64,000 bases of DNA from Obelidium mucronatum (lineage: Eukaryota; Chytridiomycota; Chytridiomycetes; Chytridiales; Chytriomycetaceae). The notes beneath the pieces were generated by a model. The model was not told the DNA's origin. It saw only the letters and a program-made list of their open reading frames with translations, and ran no database searches. Both the position numbers and the translations under genes were made by a program. The stretch is from assembly GCA_025765595.1 (NCBI GenBank), contig JAIVFH010000055.1:62001-126000 (forward strand), read 5' to 3'. Each line of letters starts with the position of its first letter. Positions within the stretch are counted from its first letter, which is position 1. Positions 1-14,987 of the stretch are shown here, piece after piece.

Positions 1-74
1 AGACAAAAAAAAATGCGTTCGTGTGTTGCCCAATCCCTCTTCACCAACAACGCACTTTAAGCATTAAAAATTGT

Positions 75-2307
<2,233 letters not shown>

Positions 2308-2337
2308 TTGTTGAAAATAAAATAAAAAGAAAAAAAC

Positions 2338-3285
2338 ATGAATTCAATCTGCGTCGCCCGGCTGACGGAAGAACGGAAACAGTGGCGCAAAGACCACCGT
2401 GCGTTGGCTTTTGTTTTTTTAATTTGGTGTTGGTGGGGTGTGTTTGCTTACAGCGCCAATCCACAGCATTCGGCTTCTACGCACGACCAGACAAGAACCC
2501 AGACAACTCACTCAACTTGATGAAATGGCTCGTTGGAATCCCAGGTACTTTGTGTGTGTTGTTTTGGATGCAGGCGTGGTGTCCTGCAGTCATTCAACTT
2601 AAACCGGGCTCTCTTGCAAAAACAGGCAAGAAGGGAACAAACTGGGAGAATGGCGTCTTCAAACTAGTCATGCATTTCCCTGAAGATTATCCACAGAAGC
2701 CGCCAAAATGCGTCTTTACTCCGCCGCTGTTCCAGTTGAGTTAATTTCTTTGGCTGTCCAGTGTCATCCCGCGAGCGAGCAACAGCATGCATGACTCAGA
2801 ACACATATAATACACAATTTGGATCGATTTGGACTTGTTTTTGGACTTTATCAGAAGTGAGGGGAGGAGTATCGAGGCGATATTTAAGTCCGAATAGAAA
2901 ACGATCCAGTCACGCTGCCTCGGGGATTCCAACTGGGGTTGCTTGCTTTTCATATCGACCCCTTTTCACTAAAATACATGAAAACCCCACATCAGCCCAA
3001 ACATCTACCCCAGTGGAACAGTATGCCTCTCCATCGTGAATGAAGAACAAGATTGGAAACCCGCCATTACAGTGAAGCAAATCCTTCTGGGGATCCAGGA
3101 TTTATTGGATGACCCAAACCCCAACTCACCAGCTCAAAGTGAAGCGTACATGCTGTTCAAAAAAGACAAGGTACCACAAGAATCTATTAATTTCCTCTAT
3201 TCACATACTCTTATTCTCTTTGGATTAGGTTGCATATGAACGAAGAATCAAACAACAGGCGTTGGAGAACGTTCCAAGAGATTGA
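2338..3285 (+). CDS. UBC9: SUMO-conjugating enzyme E2 (UBC9)
   Basis: E2 enzyme that takes SUMO from the E1 and passes it to target lysines, mainly in the nucleus. Five exons: 2338-2398, 2467-2544, 2626-2734, 2996-3170 and 3229-3285, giving 159 residues, the usual length of the family. The N-terminal helix [17 protein letters not shown] is followed by [25 protein letters not shown] holds the active-site cysteine, and [20 protein letters not shown] is the UBC9 hallmark. The two-residue-longer loop that distinguishes UBC9 from ubiquitin E2s is kept. Its start codon lies within 31 bp of the most likely SCOT start on the other strand, so the two probably share a promoter. The gene looks intact. 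Confidence 0.97.
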
Positions 3286-3349
3286 TTTTTGAATAAATAA
3301 ATAAATAATTAAAAATTAAATGGAATTATAATAAAGCTCCAAAAACGTA

Positions 3350-3766
3350 ATGCTGGACACTATTCCAGTCCCACAATCAGATGCATTAGATAATACTAGA
3401 ATCCCTCCAACCTACATAATTGGCGACAAAGCTCATTTTCTCGATAAGGTGGGGAATCAAACACCTTGGAGTTTCGATAGTTGGCCTAACACCCCGCCCC
3501 CCTGCCTTCAAACAGCTCGCGCCGCTCATTGTAAACTACTGTAGACAATATCCTGGAGATCATCCCTGGGTCGCTACGGGTTGGAGGTTCCGTGACGGAG
3601 CAAGACTTGACGACGTTCCAACGCACTATATATATGCATTTCGAATACGACCAGAGACTAACCATAAAGATCGCTATCTTTGCGGCCATCCATCTGGACA
3701 GTTGAGTTGCTGCTTTTTCTTTTTGGGTGAGGTGTTGAAGTCAACTTACTCGCACACACACACACA

Positions 3767-3824
<58 letters not shown>

Positions 3825-6132
3825 CGCGTTCAGATCGCCCAATGAGTTTCTACCTCATTTCATTCATCTTTCATTTCTGGATAATGGCATTCAAAGCATC
3901 TGTGCTTGTAAAGGCTGTGACAAAAAAAATAACAAGAAAAGAAGCGGTGCATCCACACCATCGGACTTGAGCAGCTTTATTATTGACGGAAACGGAGCGA
4001 GAAAGAAGCGAAACTATTGTGGCTCAAGATGCTGGTGATGGTGGTGGTGACGACGACGATGACGCCGAGTATAATCCTAGCCAGATCTGGCATACGAATA
4101 TGATGAATCTGAAGAGCAATCATCATGCAAGACGAAAAGGAAGCCGGCGAGGAATCCGACTTTTCTGAAGTTGGATATGGGGATGGAATTGAAATCGTCA
4201 TGGAAGAGGATAAAACATCGTCTAGTTGAGAACGTGTCCATTGAGTCGAACGACGGGTTTGATTGGTTGACGCAAGAGACGCAACACCAGCATCAGTTTA
4301 TTCCACCAGAATCCAGTTCGCGATTTGAATTATCTCAGGGATCTGCTTTTGCCTCATCATCATCGTCGTCATCAAGTGTTGCAGCTGCTGCTCTACCAAA
4401 GCCGAAAGCAAAAATAACCATCCCACCGTCCTTCCAAACTACTCCTACCACCACCGCCAGATACCCTCCTACCGCGGAATCCTTTAAAGCGAATCCGTTT
4501 GAAGACCTATTCAACTACAACGTACAAGAAAGTGGTCAGCAGTCATCAGAACCAGCAGCAGCAACAGTATCCCCCCAACATCAGAAACCACAGATTCCAA
4601 ACCCATTATTTCGACAATCGGATCAAGGAATACGGAAAGATGCATGGACGACCGCACCTGCTCAACCGTTAAAGCAGCCAAAGCAGCCGAAACCAAAACC
4701 AAGGGTAGAGCCAAAGAGGTTTTCTGATGTGCCCAAATTTCATGCACCGAAAACCACCACTCAGCAGCAGCAGCAGCAGCAACAGCAAGAGCCATATCGA
4801 CCACAGCCAGTGAGAACTCAAGTTCCCCTACAACACCAACAACAGCAAAACAACAATAGCAACAACAGCAATAGCAATAAGAAAGCCTTTTACAAACACA
4901 GATACCACCCGCACGAAATTGTATGGATCCAGACCCTGCTCAATCCATCCACCGAAGGCGACAACAGACGGCAACTCCGCCAAATCCTGAAAACACACAC
5001 CCAAGTGAAATCAATCTTATCGAAATGCCTCGTTGAAACATTTTACTGGCCATGCGTGATCCGTGAGGTGCTTCCCGGAGAATATCGGCCCGCAAACATT
5101 CAAATTGAAGGAGAAGGGGACGATACAGTTCGAATCAAGGATACTAGTGTCGCAGTTGATTATCGATGAATGTATTCCAAAGTTGAATGAGGACGATGAT
5201 GAGGAAAACTGAGGGTGGTAGCGACGGTGTATTCGCCTACTGTGTTGTATAAGCGGTTGGCTTCAAAAGACTCGCAAGATGGAGAAGGAGGAGTTTTGGT
5301 GTATCGAATTGAACTGGTCGGGTTAATGGATCACAAGTCATTGCATCCTTTGAATATGCATCAAGACTGTTTATTGCCGTTCCATGCTGTTACAGTGGAT
5401 CAAACCTGTAATGGATCTTGCGGATACATTGTTTCGGGCAACAGATTGGCGCGGACGTTGTGCTTACGATTCGTTGGTGGATGATTCGATTCTTTTTCAG
5501 TACGCGAAAGCAGTTTGGAGTAGTCAGAAGCATGCAAAGCAGGTGTTGCGAGTGTTTCCAGGGGAAGTGGCGCAGTCGGTGGATACAGTTGTTCCAGCAA
5601 AACCAACGTCTCATGCTGGATTGAGGACGTTGAAGGATAAGTCTTGGCGTTTCTTGCAGTGGGGGGCAGAGGTGATTCAGATTGGCGATCATGTGGTGGT
5701 TCCAGAAGCAAACATGTTTTTAAGGTACTTTGGGGAACGGACGCAGGTTAATATGGCTAGTTTGAAGTTGCAAGCGGGTTTTCCTGCATTGGTGAATCAC
5801 AACATGACGTTGGCGTTGAAAACTGGGGTTATTGAGGTGGCACGGATCGAGTACAACGAAAAGGAATCTGAAGAAGACGGGGAATCCAAGATCCGACTGT
5901 TTGGATTCTTGTGCCATGTGGAGTATATTGGTGGAGAAGTCGAGTATGATGTTCGACGCAGCTGGGTTGTTCCCGAGGGAGGCGGGGATGCGCGAGTGGA
6001 GCTTGTGACCGTGCCCTGCGTGCCAGGCGTGACTGTGCTGGGCAAGTACCACCCGTCTTTTCTCTGCGCATGTCCCCGTCCAACTGCAGCGCTGCCGCAG
6101 TCATCCAGCGGGGAGTGTGCGAGTTGTTGTAA
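3350..6132 (+). CDS. Clr2-like transcriptional silencing protein A
   Basis: Clr2 is a subunit of the fission-yeast SHREC silencing complex, which deacetylates and compacts heterochromatin. Seven exons give an unbroken 784-residue frame: 3350-3448, 3516-3700, 3825-4018, 4085-5146, 5204-5430, 5501-6045 and 6090-6132. The N-terminal part has the Clr2 signature DRYLCGHPSGHAFRSPNEF followed by LPHF and a CACKGC cysteine cluster. A long Gln/Ser/Pro-rich disordered linker follows, then EIVWIQTLL...ETFYWPCVIREV and the LLPF strand, typical of the C-terminal SH3/BAH-like region, and later WGAEVIQIGDHVVV. The CPRP-rich reading frame that continues past 6132 belongs to no exon. A paralogue lies on the other strand at 12418-17128. 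Exon 2-3 is separated by an intron filled by a CA repeat. Assignment rests on motif recall, not alignment. Confidence 0.8.
3701..3824 (+). repeat. intron with (CA)n microsatellite up to the 3' splice site
   Basis: The second intron of the Clr2-like gene. From about 3752 to 3822 it is almost pure CA/AC dinucleotide, interrupted once, and the repeat ends as the acag acceptor itself. The donor is gttgag, a form also used by UBC9 intron 3 and by the RING gene further right. There is no normal pyrimidine tract between repeat and acceptor. Confidence 0.9.
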
Positions 6133-6174
6133 TTCAGTTTTTAATCACACGTGTTTCATTTGTTGTAAACAAAA

Positions 6175-6234
6175 ATGTCGCTCTTCCGCTCCAAGACCGT
6201 CTCGACCGTCTCGTCGGCGGCCACCGCCGTCGCA

Positions 6235-6277
<43 letters not shown>

Positions 6278-7713
6278 GCCGCTGCCGCGCACGCACACGC
6301 TGAGCGCGAAGAACCTGTACGACACGCCCGCCACGGACTACGCCGTCGACCCCGAGAACAACACCGCCGCGCTCGGGCTCGCGCTCGACCCCGCCGACGT
6401 GCTGACCGACCGCGCGCGCGGCTGGGTCGACTTTGTGCGCGTGCTGAAGCACCACTTCGACCGCCTGGCCGACGCAGAGAAGGCACAGGCAAAGTCGCAC
6501 GCCGCGAACCAGAAGGTGCGTGTTTCTACGCGCGGGCGGGCGTCGGCTGACTAATCACTCTCCCTCAAGGAATGGGCGCATCCGTCGCCGCTCAGAGAAC
6601 TCGCCTTCGGTAGTGACTCATCCATCCACACCATTGCCTCAGTCTTCAAGGCGGACGCCACAGCCATGGCATCGCAGCATGCCGCCGTGCAAAAGAGCTT
6701 GGACAAACAAACGGTCGGCGCCCTCGACGGAATCAAAAAGACTCTCAAAAAGAAGCTCGATGTCCTCGAAAAGGAACAAAAGGAGCGCAACAAGGAGCGA
6801 TTAAAAGACAAGGAAATGATTGTCAAGGCAAAAGAAGCCTTGACAAAGTCAATCTCGTTTGCCCGTCGTCCTGGAACGGACTCCAAGAGATTTGGGGACC
6901 CTTGGTTGGCCAATTTGGAAGTGAAACAGAAACTGGCTGTTGCCAAAGCCAAGCATGCTGCTCGTAACCAGAAGCTTGTTGATATTAAGGCGGATTTCAA
7001 AGTGTTTGAAGCCAATTTGGTGCGCTGAGTTGAAGGTTGCTTTGATTGGGGTTTCTTCAATCAGTGAAATCATGCCACACCGTGCCAACCACGCTTCCGA
7101 CATTGAGACTGCATTGCAAAACTTTGACACTGAAAAAGAATGGGAGTTATTCTGCGTTTCTCGATTGAACAAGAGCGGCGGTCCAGCAATGTTTGAAACG
7201 GAGGAATACGAAGGTTACAATGACCCTTTGGTGGCCGTCGTTCACGAAGGTCTCCTCTCTCGCAAAACCAAAGGATTGATCAAGTCGTACAAGGAATGCT
7301 ATTACGTTGTCACTGCCGGCGGTTACCTTCACGAATTCAAGGAAAAGCCTCAAATCGAGCGTGGCGAGGATGTCGAACCAAAAGACAGCATCTACTTGGG
7401 TGACTGTACATTGGATCCATTGGGCGCTCAAGACCGTAAGCCAGAGGAATTCATTTTGACGCAAAAGAAGGAGGATGGTGGAGTCTTTGGACGTGCTTCT
7501 CACGTGTACAAGTACACTGGATCCAACCTTGCGGTGAGCCAGCAATTCCATGCTGCCATTTCGTCTGTTGCAAAGTCAACTATGGGTGTTGTTTCTACTG
7601 GAAGTACAAATGTTCTTGGTAGAACCAATACTCTTGTTGGGAAGCCACCGGTTCCTGAAAAGGAAGGTGCTGCCGAGAAGGGAAAGGAGGGAGCTGCTGC
7701 TGAAGCTGCTTGA
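6175..7713 (+). CDS. Slm1/Slm2-like BAR and PH domain protein
   Basis: Slm proteins bind PI(4,5)P2 at the plasma membrane, sit at eisosomes and are TORC2 substrates. The best model is 6175-6212, 6305-6515 and 6570-7713. This places a pure CCG run (about 6236-6283) inside a weak-donor intron and joins the start MSLFRSKTVSTVS to AKNLYDTPATDYAV. The middle is a long helical coiled-coil (BAR-like) segment, roughly residues 40-300. The C-terminal PH domain contains GLIKSYKECYYVVTAGGYLH, the typical Slm strand pattern. The tail is Glu/Lys/Ala-rich. There is one unexplained frame break at 7025-7028: the conserved-looking run EANLVR stops at TGA while AELKVALIG continues in the next frame, and no splice pair of reasonable size fits. 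The next gene is convergent. Confidence 0.72.
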
Positions 7714-8041
7714 AAAAAAAAAGTACGCTTGTTCTATAGAAACTGTCTGTCATCCTTCATTTCTCTGTTCGCTCCCTCTCTCTTTTATTTCACTTCGTTA
7801 TTCTTCTTTACTTTTCGTTTCTTTGTTTTATCCAACAAATACATTTATCTGTAGTTATTGTGTAGAATAGCTTTACTTTGACAAAGAATGTGCAAAACAA
7901 TGTTGAACAAAAAAAAATATGAGGAAAGACCATGGCATCTGGCTGAATTAATCCAGTAATATCTTCCGGTGCATCTTGTTTCCAACGGCGTCTGTATTTG
8001 CAGTTTGAAATACTGGTGGAAACTGGTTTGAGTATGCTGGT
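7714..8041. other. convergent intergenic region
   Basis: This 328-bp AT-rich stretch separates the stops of the Slm-like gene (+) and the UPF0658 gene (-). It holds short T-rich and A-rich runs that could serve as 3' ends for both transcripts. No conserved reading frame, RNA gene or repeat is seen. Confidence 0.6.
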
Positions 8042-11020
8042 TCAACAATTACAAAAGAAAAAATACCCACGTAGTTCTTTTAACCCCCTATCAAAGTCCC
8101 GAATGTTGTTTAAACCAATAAACCATGTGATGATGTTTATGATCAGATTAATCGAGCCTGGGGGGAGTGAAAGAAAATATCAAATAAGCAGCTACAACAA
8201 TAAAAGAAGAAAAAAAAAACCAGGAACTCACAAAACAGTGCTAAAGCGTCTTTTGTAATCTCATACTTGGGATCCGTAAATACAGCACTCAAACCATAAA
8301 TCACAGCCACAAAATCCGCCAACAACAGCCCCAAAAACCCAAGCATGAGATATCGATTGCATTTCCGAATCGCGTTCCATCCAAACAGGTATGAAAGGAC
8401 ACCTGCTGAAATGGCCACGATGGATAGAGGTAGTAGCAAGTTGCGCGGTACTTTTGAATAATCGTTGGGGAATATGACTGTGGGTTCACTCGTGGGGCCC
8501 AGTATCCAGGGGTGTTGAGCATAATGTTTTGGTCCGTGATTCCCTTTTGGGAGTAGTAATAGGCGGCTACCATTTGACTGACGAAACCCAACGTGAAGAA
8601 AATAGTTGAGCTATTGGAAACAAAACAAGGAGTTATTTAAAAATAGGAACATTTAAACCAACCAATTTACCTTGAGAACAAGTATAAACATGTGGTATCT
8701 TGTCATAATCCCTAGAAAGCAGTTTTTGGTTAAGCTCTATATAGGATTCGCAAAACCAAAAACACAGAAATTCTCAAAGTGAAAAAAAATATAACTCACA
8801 CTTCCTCTCAATACTAGCTCCTTGAACCTGATACATACTCCACCCATACTCCTGATAAGTCTTGTACCCAAAAAAGACTCCAAACAGATTCCCCAACCCA
8901 CTCACCCCACATATAATCAACTCAATCGGTCCCAATTTTAGTCAAATACCCCAAACTACTAATCAATCGACTCTCTATATCCGGATCCAAGCTCCACGGA
9001 CACGTTCCTTGGAGGTTGAATGATTTTGTGCCGTCTTCGGAAACGAGGGTGAATTGGTTGATGACGGATGGATATGGCCCGCTTGCGTAGACGGCGACAA
9101 AGTTGACGGCGCAGGCTTTTATTTTCTTGATGTGGTTGATTTGGATGAATGAGTAGGCGAGGATTCCGAGATTGAATAATATACATGCAATCACTTGCAT
9201 TGAGTTTTTGTTCCATGCCTGCCAAAAAAAATATATATATTAGCCAACTTCTTCCCACATGCCCTTTATCCTCCTCTTGTACTTAACTGCATCCAGCAAT
9301 CCAAATGCCATAAATATCTCCCCGAATATAAACAAACCAAAATACACCTTTTTAAAAAACAAGCAAAATAATTAGAAAATCAAATCAAACTGCGAAAATA
9401 CGAAAAAGAAGTAGAAGTAAGACAGATGGCGGTTATCGTTTCATACCAGATAGAATTGAGCACTCCCACTTGTCGACCCCCAACTCAACTCGACAAACTT
9501 CCAAACACTCCAAAGCACATAGGACTCTAAACAACCCAAAACAATCGCCTGTATAAACCCATTTATCAGCATGATTTCTCCCCAACCGAGACCCTTTTTC
9601 GTGCTATTCGCTTTAATCGTATCGATTGCTTTAAGAACTGCCTTATTCGTTGTTGTCAGTCTCGTCGAGGCTGCCATCATGGACGGCTTAATCGACGCGC
9701 CATCATCAAAGTCCTTGTCGCTATCACTATCCCGACGAAACACTACACTATTTCGTTTGTAATTGCTTTCGGAGTTGCTTGTTTTTTTCGAGAATCCAGA
9801 AACAACACTGAGTCTCCTTCCTTCAGTAACGCTTCGACGGCCTCCTCCTCCTCCACCTCCACCACCGCCGCTACCTCCGTATTCTTCTGCAGCTGTGGAC
9901 TCGAACCCGGATGCCATACTTCCACATAATTCGCTGTCTCGCGGGAGGCTGGCTACGATTTCGTTTTCAGAGGTCATGGACAGCGATTCGCTGCCGAGTT
10001 CTTTTGGTGGAGGATTCAAGTGTAGGAGTTGCTTTACACTGCCTGTTGGGTTGAAGTGGTAAAAGACAGAGAGGTATGTTGGATACGGGTCAGCTTTTTC
10101 TCAGGATTGGGACCAGAGTATGCTGTGTTGCCCGCAAAGATTAAAAAAAAACTTGGTTACAAAAGAGTCTCAAATCCATTCCTCTTTTTTTTGGGTTGGG
10201 GTGTTGTTCATACCTGACTGTATCCGTAACCCATTCACAAACAGACAACTCTCATCATTCCTCAAATCCTCATCCGGATCCGGATTCGCGATATAAAGAA
10301 CCGGTTTCACAAAACAAGTAGACATTACATTCTTGTAACTAACTGAAGCTTTCCGATCTGCCACGTCTAACGCCGCATCGCTTCCCATCAACTCTTTCGA
10401 CTCTGAAATCAGTTTAAACGCGTTCAATGATGTCGGTTCGTGTTTCCCAGAGTGGTGAAGGAGGTCGGATTCCTTTTTTTTGGAATTTTTTCGAGGTAGG
10501 ATTTGGGCGAATGACATGGTGGGCATGATTCCTTTAGAGTTACGCCGTTGAGGCGGTGGATACGGTTGCTGCGTTTGCTGCTGGTTGTTTGCTGCTGCGG
10601 CTGCTGTTGAGGAACCACCAGCTCCATCGACTTGTTTGATCCATCAGATAAATGGGTCGTAGCAAAACTGACTTTACTCCCCGCCACATGACTCTTTACA
10701 GACGAGTTCCGCGACGCGGCGACAGAGTTTCCTGTTTCCGGGATCGAGAGGACCCCACCCGATGTATTATTTGTTGTGGATTCCCGGCTCGGGTTGGTGG
10801 AGGTTGATTTTTTCAGTTGGGTAAAGAAGGAGGTTTGGTGGTGCGGTTGGTGTTGTCCAGACATGCGTCGTTTCGTTGAATCTTTGATCAGATCGTCGTT
10901 GGAGGCGGGTGTTACGGAGGCGCGTAAGGGGCTGTTGTTGAACATGCTCAAGGGTCGTTTGGCGGGGGCGCCGTTTCGGGGGTTTGTTGTGAGTGATCGG
11001 CGGGGCGGTGGTTCGGCCAT
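8042..11020 (-). CDS. UPF0658 family Golgi membrane protein with long N-terminal extension
   Basis: A multi-pass membrane protein of the fungal UPF0658 family; its function is unknown and the Golgi location is known only from yeast members. Conserved pieces in order are YFGLFIFGEIFMAFGLLDA, NKNSMQVIACILFNLGILAY, FGYKTYQEYGWSMY, FFTLGFVSQM, NLLLPLSIVAISAGVLS and the C-terminal NNIRDFDRGLK. Before the first membrane helix lies an unusual disordered region of over 300 residues rich in Ser/Thr, with a ten-glycine run near 9850. It begins at the ATG at 11020. Splice sites near 10210, 10060, 9450, 9350, 9280, 9220, 8240 and 8170 are convincing. Junctions near 10490, 8945, 8640-8800 and 8500 are not: at 8945 the frame changes inside a conserved stretch without an intron. 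It is possible that 10530-11020 is a separate gene. Confidence 0.7.
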
Positions 11021-11371
11021 TTTTTTGTATAGATTCAGGATTTTACTTGTTGGTTTGGTTTATAGTTTTGATGGTTGTTTTATGGTGTTGTTGTTGGTAC
11101 GCGTTGTTTGGAGGTATTCTCTGAACTGCTCTGTAACACCCTTAAAACCGCTGGTCACCACCGGTAAGCTAATTGAAATGAATCTGGCCTAAAGCTGGGA
11201 TTTGGAAATCGCTGTGTGTGCTGGTTGATCAGCTACAAGTCGCAAAAAAAACAGAGAATCAGAGATTGTCACACCAAAGATTTTTCAAACTTGGGCTGAC
11301 GATTAACAAATTGCAGTAATAAATGGACTATAAAGACTTACAGCTATAGGTGGATTTGATCCAACTACCAC

Positions 11372-12188
11372 ATGCTTTGTTTACTGTTTAACTCTTTATT
11401 TGTTTGTGCCGTGTTTGTAACCCCTGTTAATGCAAATGCAGAAAGCTTTGATTTCTTGTCTGTAACTGTCTTATTATTAAAAGAAACAAATATCAATATC
11501 CAAAGAGATCTCATCGTTTCAGTGCTGTTTCAGTGTAATGACCCCCCTGCCAAGGTCAACTCAGACTTGATGTTGGTATAATTCAGGACTTGTGAGGTAC
11601 GAGGGAATTGCGCTCTTGATTGTGAAAACTGCCTGCCGGGAACTACAATCATTCAAGTACCCTCAGTTGCTAGTGCTGAATCATACCCTGCGGAAAAGTT
11701 TGCTGATAGAGCACTGCTTAACGGCCATTACAGAAACATCAAAACTGTTAACATCTTGGTCGCTGATGTATACAGCAATGAATTCAACACGTCAAGTGGG
11801 AATTTGGAACGGCACTGTAATTTGACTTGTACCCCATGATGCACCTCGCCAAATGCCATTCGGAGTAGATTCGGTCTTCCACATTGTTCTATCTTCTTGT
11901 GAGTTTGGTGTGGATGACACTAGTGACGCGTGCACCATGGCAGCAATTACTCATCTAACAGATACAGTTGAAAAGACCATAATTTCAAAGCTTCTCAGAT
12001 GGAAACTGCACTTCACAGAAGTTCCCGGAAGATTTGATACGTTTAACAAGGCATCCTTGTCCATTGAAGAAGTTTCAAAGGTAGTGGATGCCTTGTTTAA
12101 TTCAAAGTCAAGTGACATCCATCCCAGCTCCAACTATTTGCAATCCATGCCCGGAAAAACCTGTCCGGCATCCAACTCAAAATTGTAG
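11372..12188 (+). pseudogene. unrecognised, probably decayed secreted-protein gene
   Basis: The 1.4 kb between 11021 and 12417 has no intact gene. From 11372 one frame starts with a good signal-peptide-like segment (residues 1-24 ending NANA), runs to a stop at 11579 and, in the same frame, continues as a Cys-containing stretch (RTCEVRGNCALDCENC) to about 11848 before another stop. A different frame from 11853 gives 111 residues with a predicted-helical HLTDTVEKTIISKLLRWK segment. I do not recognise any of it. It could be an intron-containing gene whose splice sites I cannot place, but two in-frame stops and a frame change make a relic likely. The flanks 11021-11371 and 12189-12417 show nothing. 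Confidence 0.35.
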
Positions 12189-12417
12189 ACATCATGATTG
12201 TGGATTCTGGATGGGGTCAAGGTGTTGAGATTGTCTAGCCAAGGATAAAGTTGCCTGTTTCCAGCTCTGTGAAGGATAGGTTTAGCAATATAATCAAACT
12301 GCATCAGATTTCAATTCATAAATATTGACCCAAGAATATAGAAATGTACTCATGAAACAAAAAGAAACCTTGTGAAAACTTGCATTTACCATATGTAATT
12401 AATGAACTTTCTACTTT

Positions 12418-14947
12418 TTATTTCCCAGCAATTGCACACAAAGATTTCAAGTACTTTTCAAACACCAACCCAATATAGTCAATTTGTACAACTTCCTCCC
12501 AAGTCCCAGCTCCTCTTAACTGCAAAACATACTCAGGCGTCACCTCCATTTGCTCCTTCTTCACTAAATGCTTAGCCTCCATAAACACGGGAAGCTCTGG
12601 GAACTCCAACAGCTCCAACTCATGAACCCCTGAAACCTGGCGAACAACATGTTTCCCTGTACTCAACGGCTCCGCAGCCTGACTCAACGCAACTGCGTCC
12701 AAGTCCAATTCATCAACTAGAATCGGAGCTTTCCAAACTTCACAGACACTTGAATCCAGTATTGTTTTACAAACATTCTTTACAACCGCAGGCCAATACA
12801 CTGCCTTGTTGCTGATGGGTTCTAAATCAAGTTTCACGGGTGATTGGCCCTTCACTTGGATCGAAATCTTGTTGTATTTGATGGTTGGACAAATGATTAC
12901 AGGAACCCAGACAAATTCCCCGACAATAAGTGGTTCGTTTGGCTTCACCTTGTTGGTGGGTAGAAATACACCGAATCGCGGTAGGGTTTCCAAGGGAGAC
13001 TGCGCTATTCGGTTGATTTTTTCAAGGAGTAGTTCAACGTCGTGGGGCATTGGAATTGAAACAGAAAGGTATGGGTTGCTGGGTTGTGGATCTGGGGCAA
13101 ATGTCGGCACTGAGGGTGTGATGACGGGCGCGAAAGAAACCCCTGTTCCTGAAGCAAGATCTGCGCTTACTCCAGTGGCACTCTGATGTCCTGTACTCGG
13201 ACGAGGAGAGCTACTTCCACCAAGCGCCAGAATCAAATCAGCTTGGTTTTGAGAAGACAATCCAAAGGAATCATACGCGTTTTCAGACTGAGTAGGACTG
13301 CTTGGAAGATGCGAGACGGGTAACGGTTCAAACAGTGGATTTACAGTCTGACCGACAGCAACGCCAGTCGCAATGGGAGCCGGCAGTGGATTTTTCACGG
13401 AATCTTCCGCCACTTTGGCGCGCTTTCGATCACTTTCATGATTATCATCTTTATCCTTCTCGTTTTGTTCCTGTCCCGACTTCGCCGACACCTCGCTTCT
13501 CTTCCTTTTTTGAAGTCTTTCGGTCAACGCTGCATTCAGCAATTCGACAATAGTCTTGATTTTCTCAACGTTCTTCATCTTTGGCAAGAGTTGTTGAACG
13601 TCAGCTAAAGGAATTGGAGGTTCCAGCTTTGGATTCAGCAATAACAGCCGATCCAATCCCGCATTCACTTGTTCTTGTGAGAAGCCCTTTGAATGTGATG
13701 AGTGAACTGCTGTGGTTGTGTCCGCGTGTAGAGGTACAGAAGTGAGTCGTCTCTTTTTCTCTAATGGTATTGGAGCGGAGTCTGAATTTGATGAAGAGGT
13801 GTCTGACATGTGTCGAATTGGTTGCGGGTGTTCAGCTGTGGGCTTTGTCGACTCAGTAGGTTCCTGACGGAGAAGGGATGACTTAAGCTCAGAAGATGAA
13901 TGGGGTTGGTCCTGTTTCGATTCGGATTCTTCAAAGCTTCCCTTTCGCTTTGGAGAAACAACAACATTTCGTTGTTCAGAATCCGATGATCGCGAGATGA
14001 ACGCGTCCTTGATTGCATCATTCTTTGTTTGACTTTTCTGCGGCGAGTCAACTTCGGAAAAAGTCGTTGGTAGCTGTTGGACCGGGGACGTGGAGCCGTT
14101 CAGAACGTCAACGCCAGTGTCTGTCACAGCTTCAGAAGTCGTTTCAGTTATCTGCGTCGAGTTTTTGAAACCAGAAGCGGTTGGCTCGGGCAGTTTCTCA
14201 GAGCTCGCCAATGCTTCAAGACTGGCAAGCCGTAGTTGCTTTAGTTCCTCCAAATTCATGCTCAGCTCTGCACTTCGTTTTTTTCGCTCATTTTTGTCAA
14301 CTGTACTGATGGATGCGGGAGAAAGAGATTTTTTCTTTGTGTTGTTGATACCCACTGTGACAGCTTTTGGAACTGCCACAACCGCCGGTGGAGTACTTTT
14401 GGAACTTTTTGGTGATGGGGTGGCATCTTTTGAACGAGACTCTGTGGGTTGCAGCTTCACAACTGAACCGGTACTTTGCGCTGACGTTTGTTGGTCCCGC
14501 GTCTTTGAAGTAAAAGCAGGAGAGCCTGTTTCGGTAACCTTGCTGACATCTACAGATGCATTTTTCATGGAAGAGGCAGTTGCATCAACGGTCGCACTTG
14601 TTGCAGCAACAGACACGGCGCTTTGCGGTTTTTTCATTGACTCCCAGTAAAAATCCAACCGCTTCTTGGTCGCGTCGATAATACTTTTTGAGATGTAGAT
14701 TTCTCCAGGAGCCGCATTTGCTTGTAATTCAATTTTCTTCCGCTACAACAACAACAACAAAAAAAAAGTTGTTGTCAATGAACGTGGTATAAAAAATGAA
14801 AAATAGATAAATCAACTTACAATCAACATCAACACGTATTTGGTTTTATCATCTGTCGCAAAAAACGCGTCCATTTGATCCCATCGTTCTTGATAATGTT
14901 TTATAGATTCAAACTTTTCCAGAATGTAAGCTTGATCGGCGGGACTC

Positions 14948-14987
<40 letters not shown>

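Noticed and set aside
3752..3822. CA repeat as a possible telomeric or CRISPR-like array
   Set aside because: Plain dinucleotide microsatellite without spacers, inside an intron.
4030..5500. Three apparent frameshifts suggesting Clr2-A is a pseudogene
   Set aside because: Introns at 4019-4084, 5147-5203 and 5431-5500, plus 6046-6089 near the end, give a continuous 784-codon frame.
6236..6283. Long polyproline or polyarginine tract coded by (CCG)n
   Set aside because: Reading through it breaks the frame, while an intron 6213-6304 joins the start to the conserved part exactly, so the tract is better seen as intronic.
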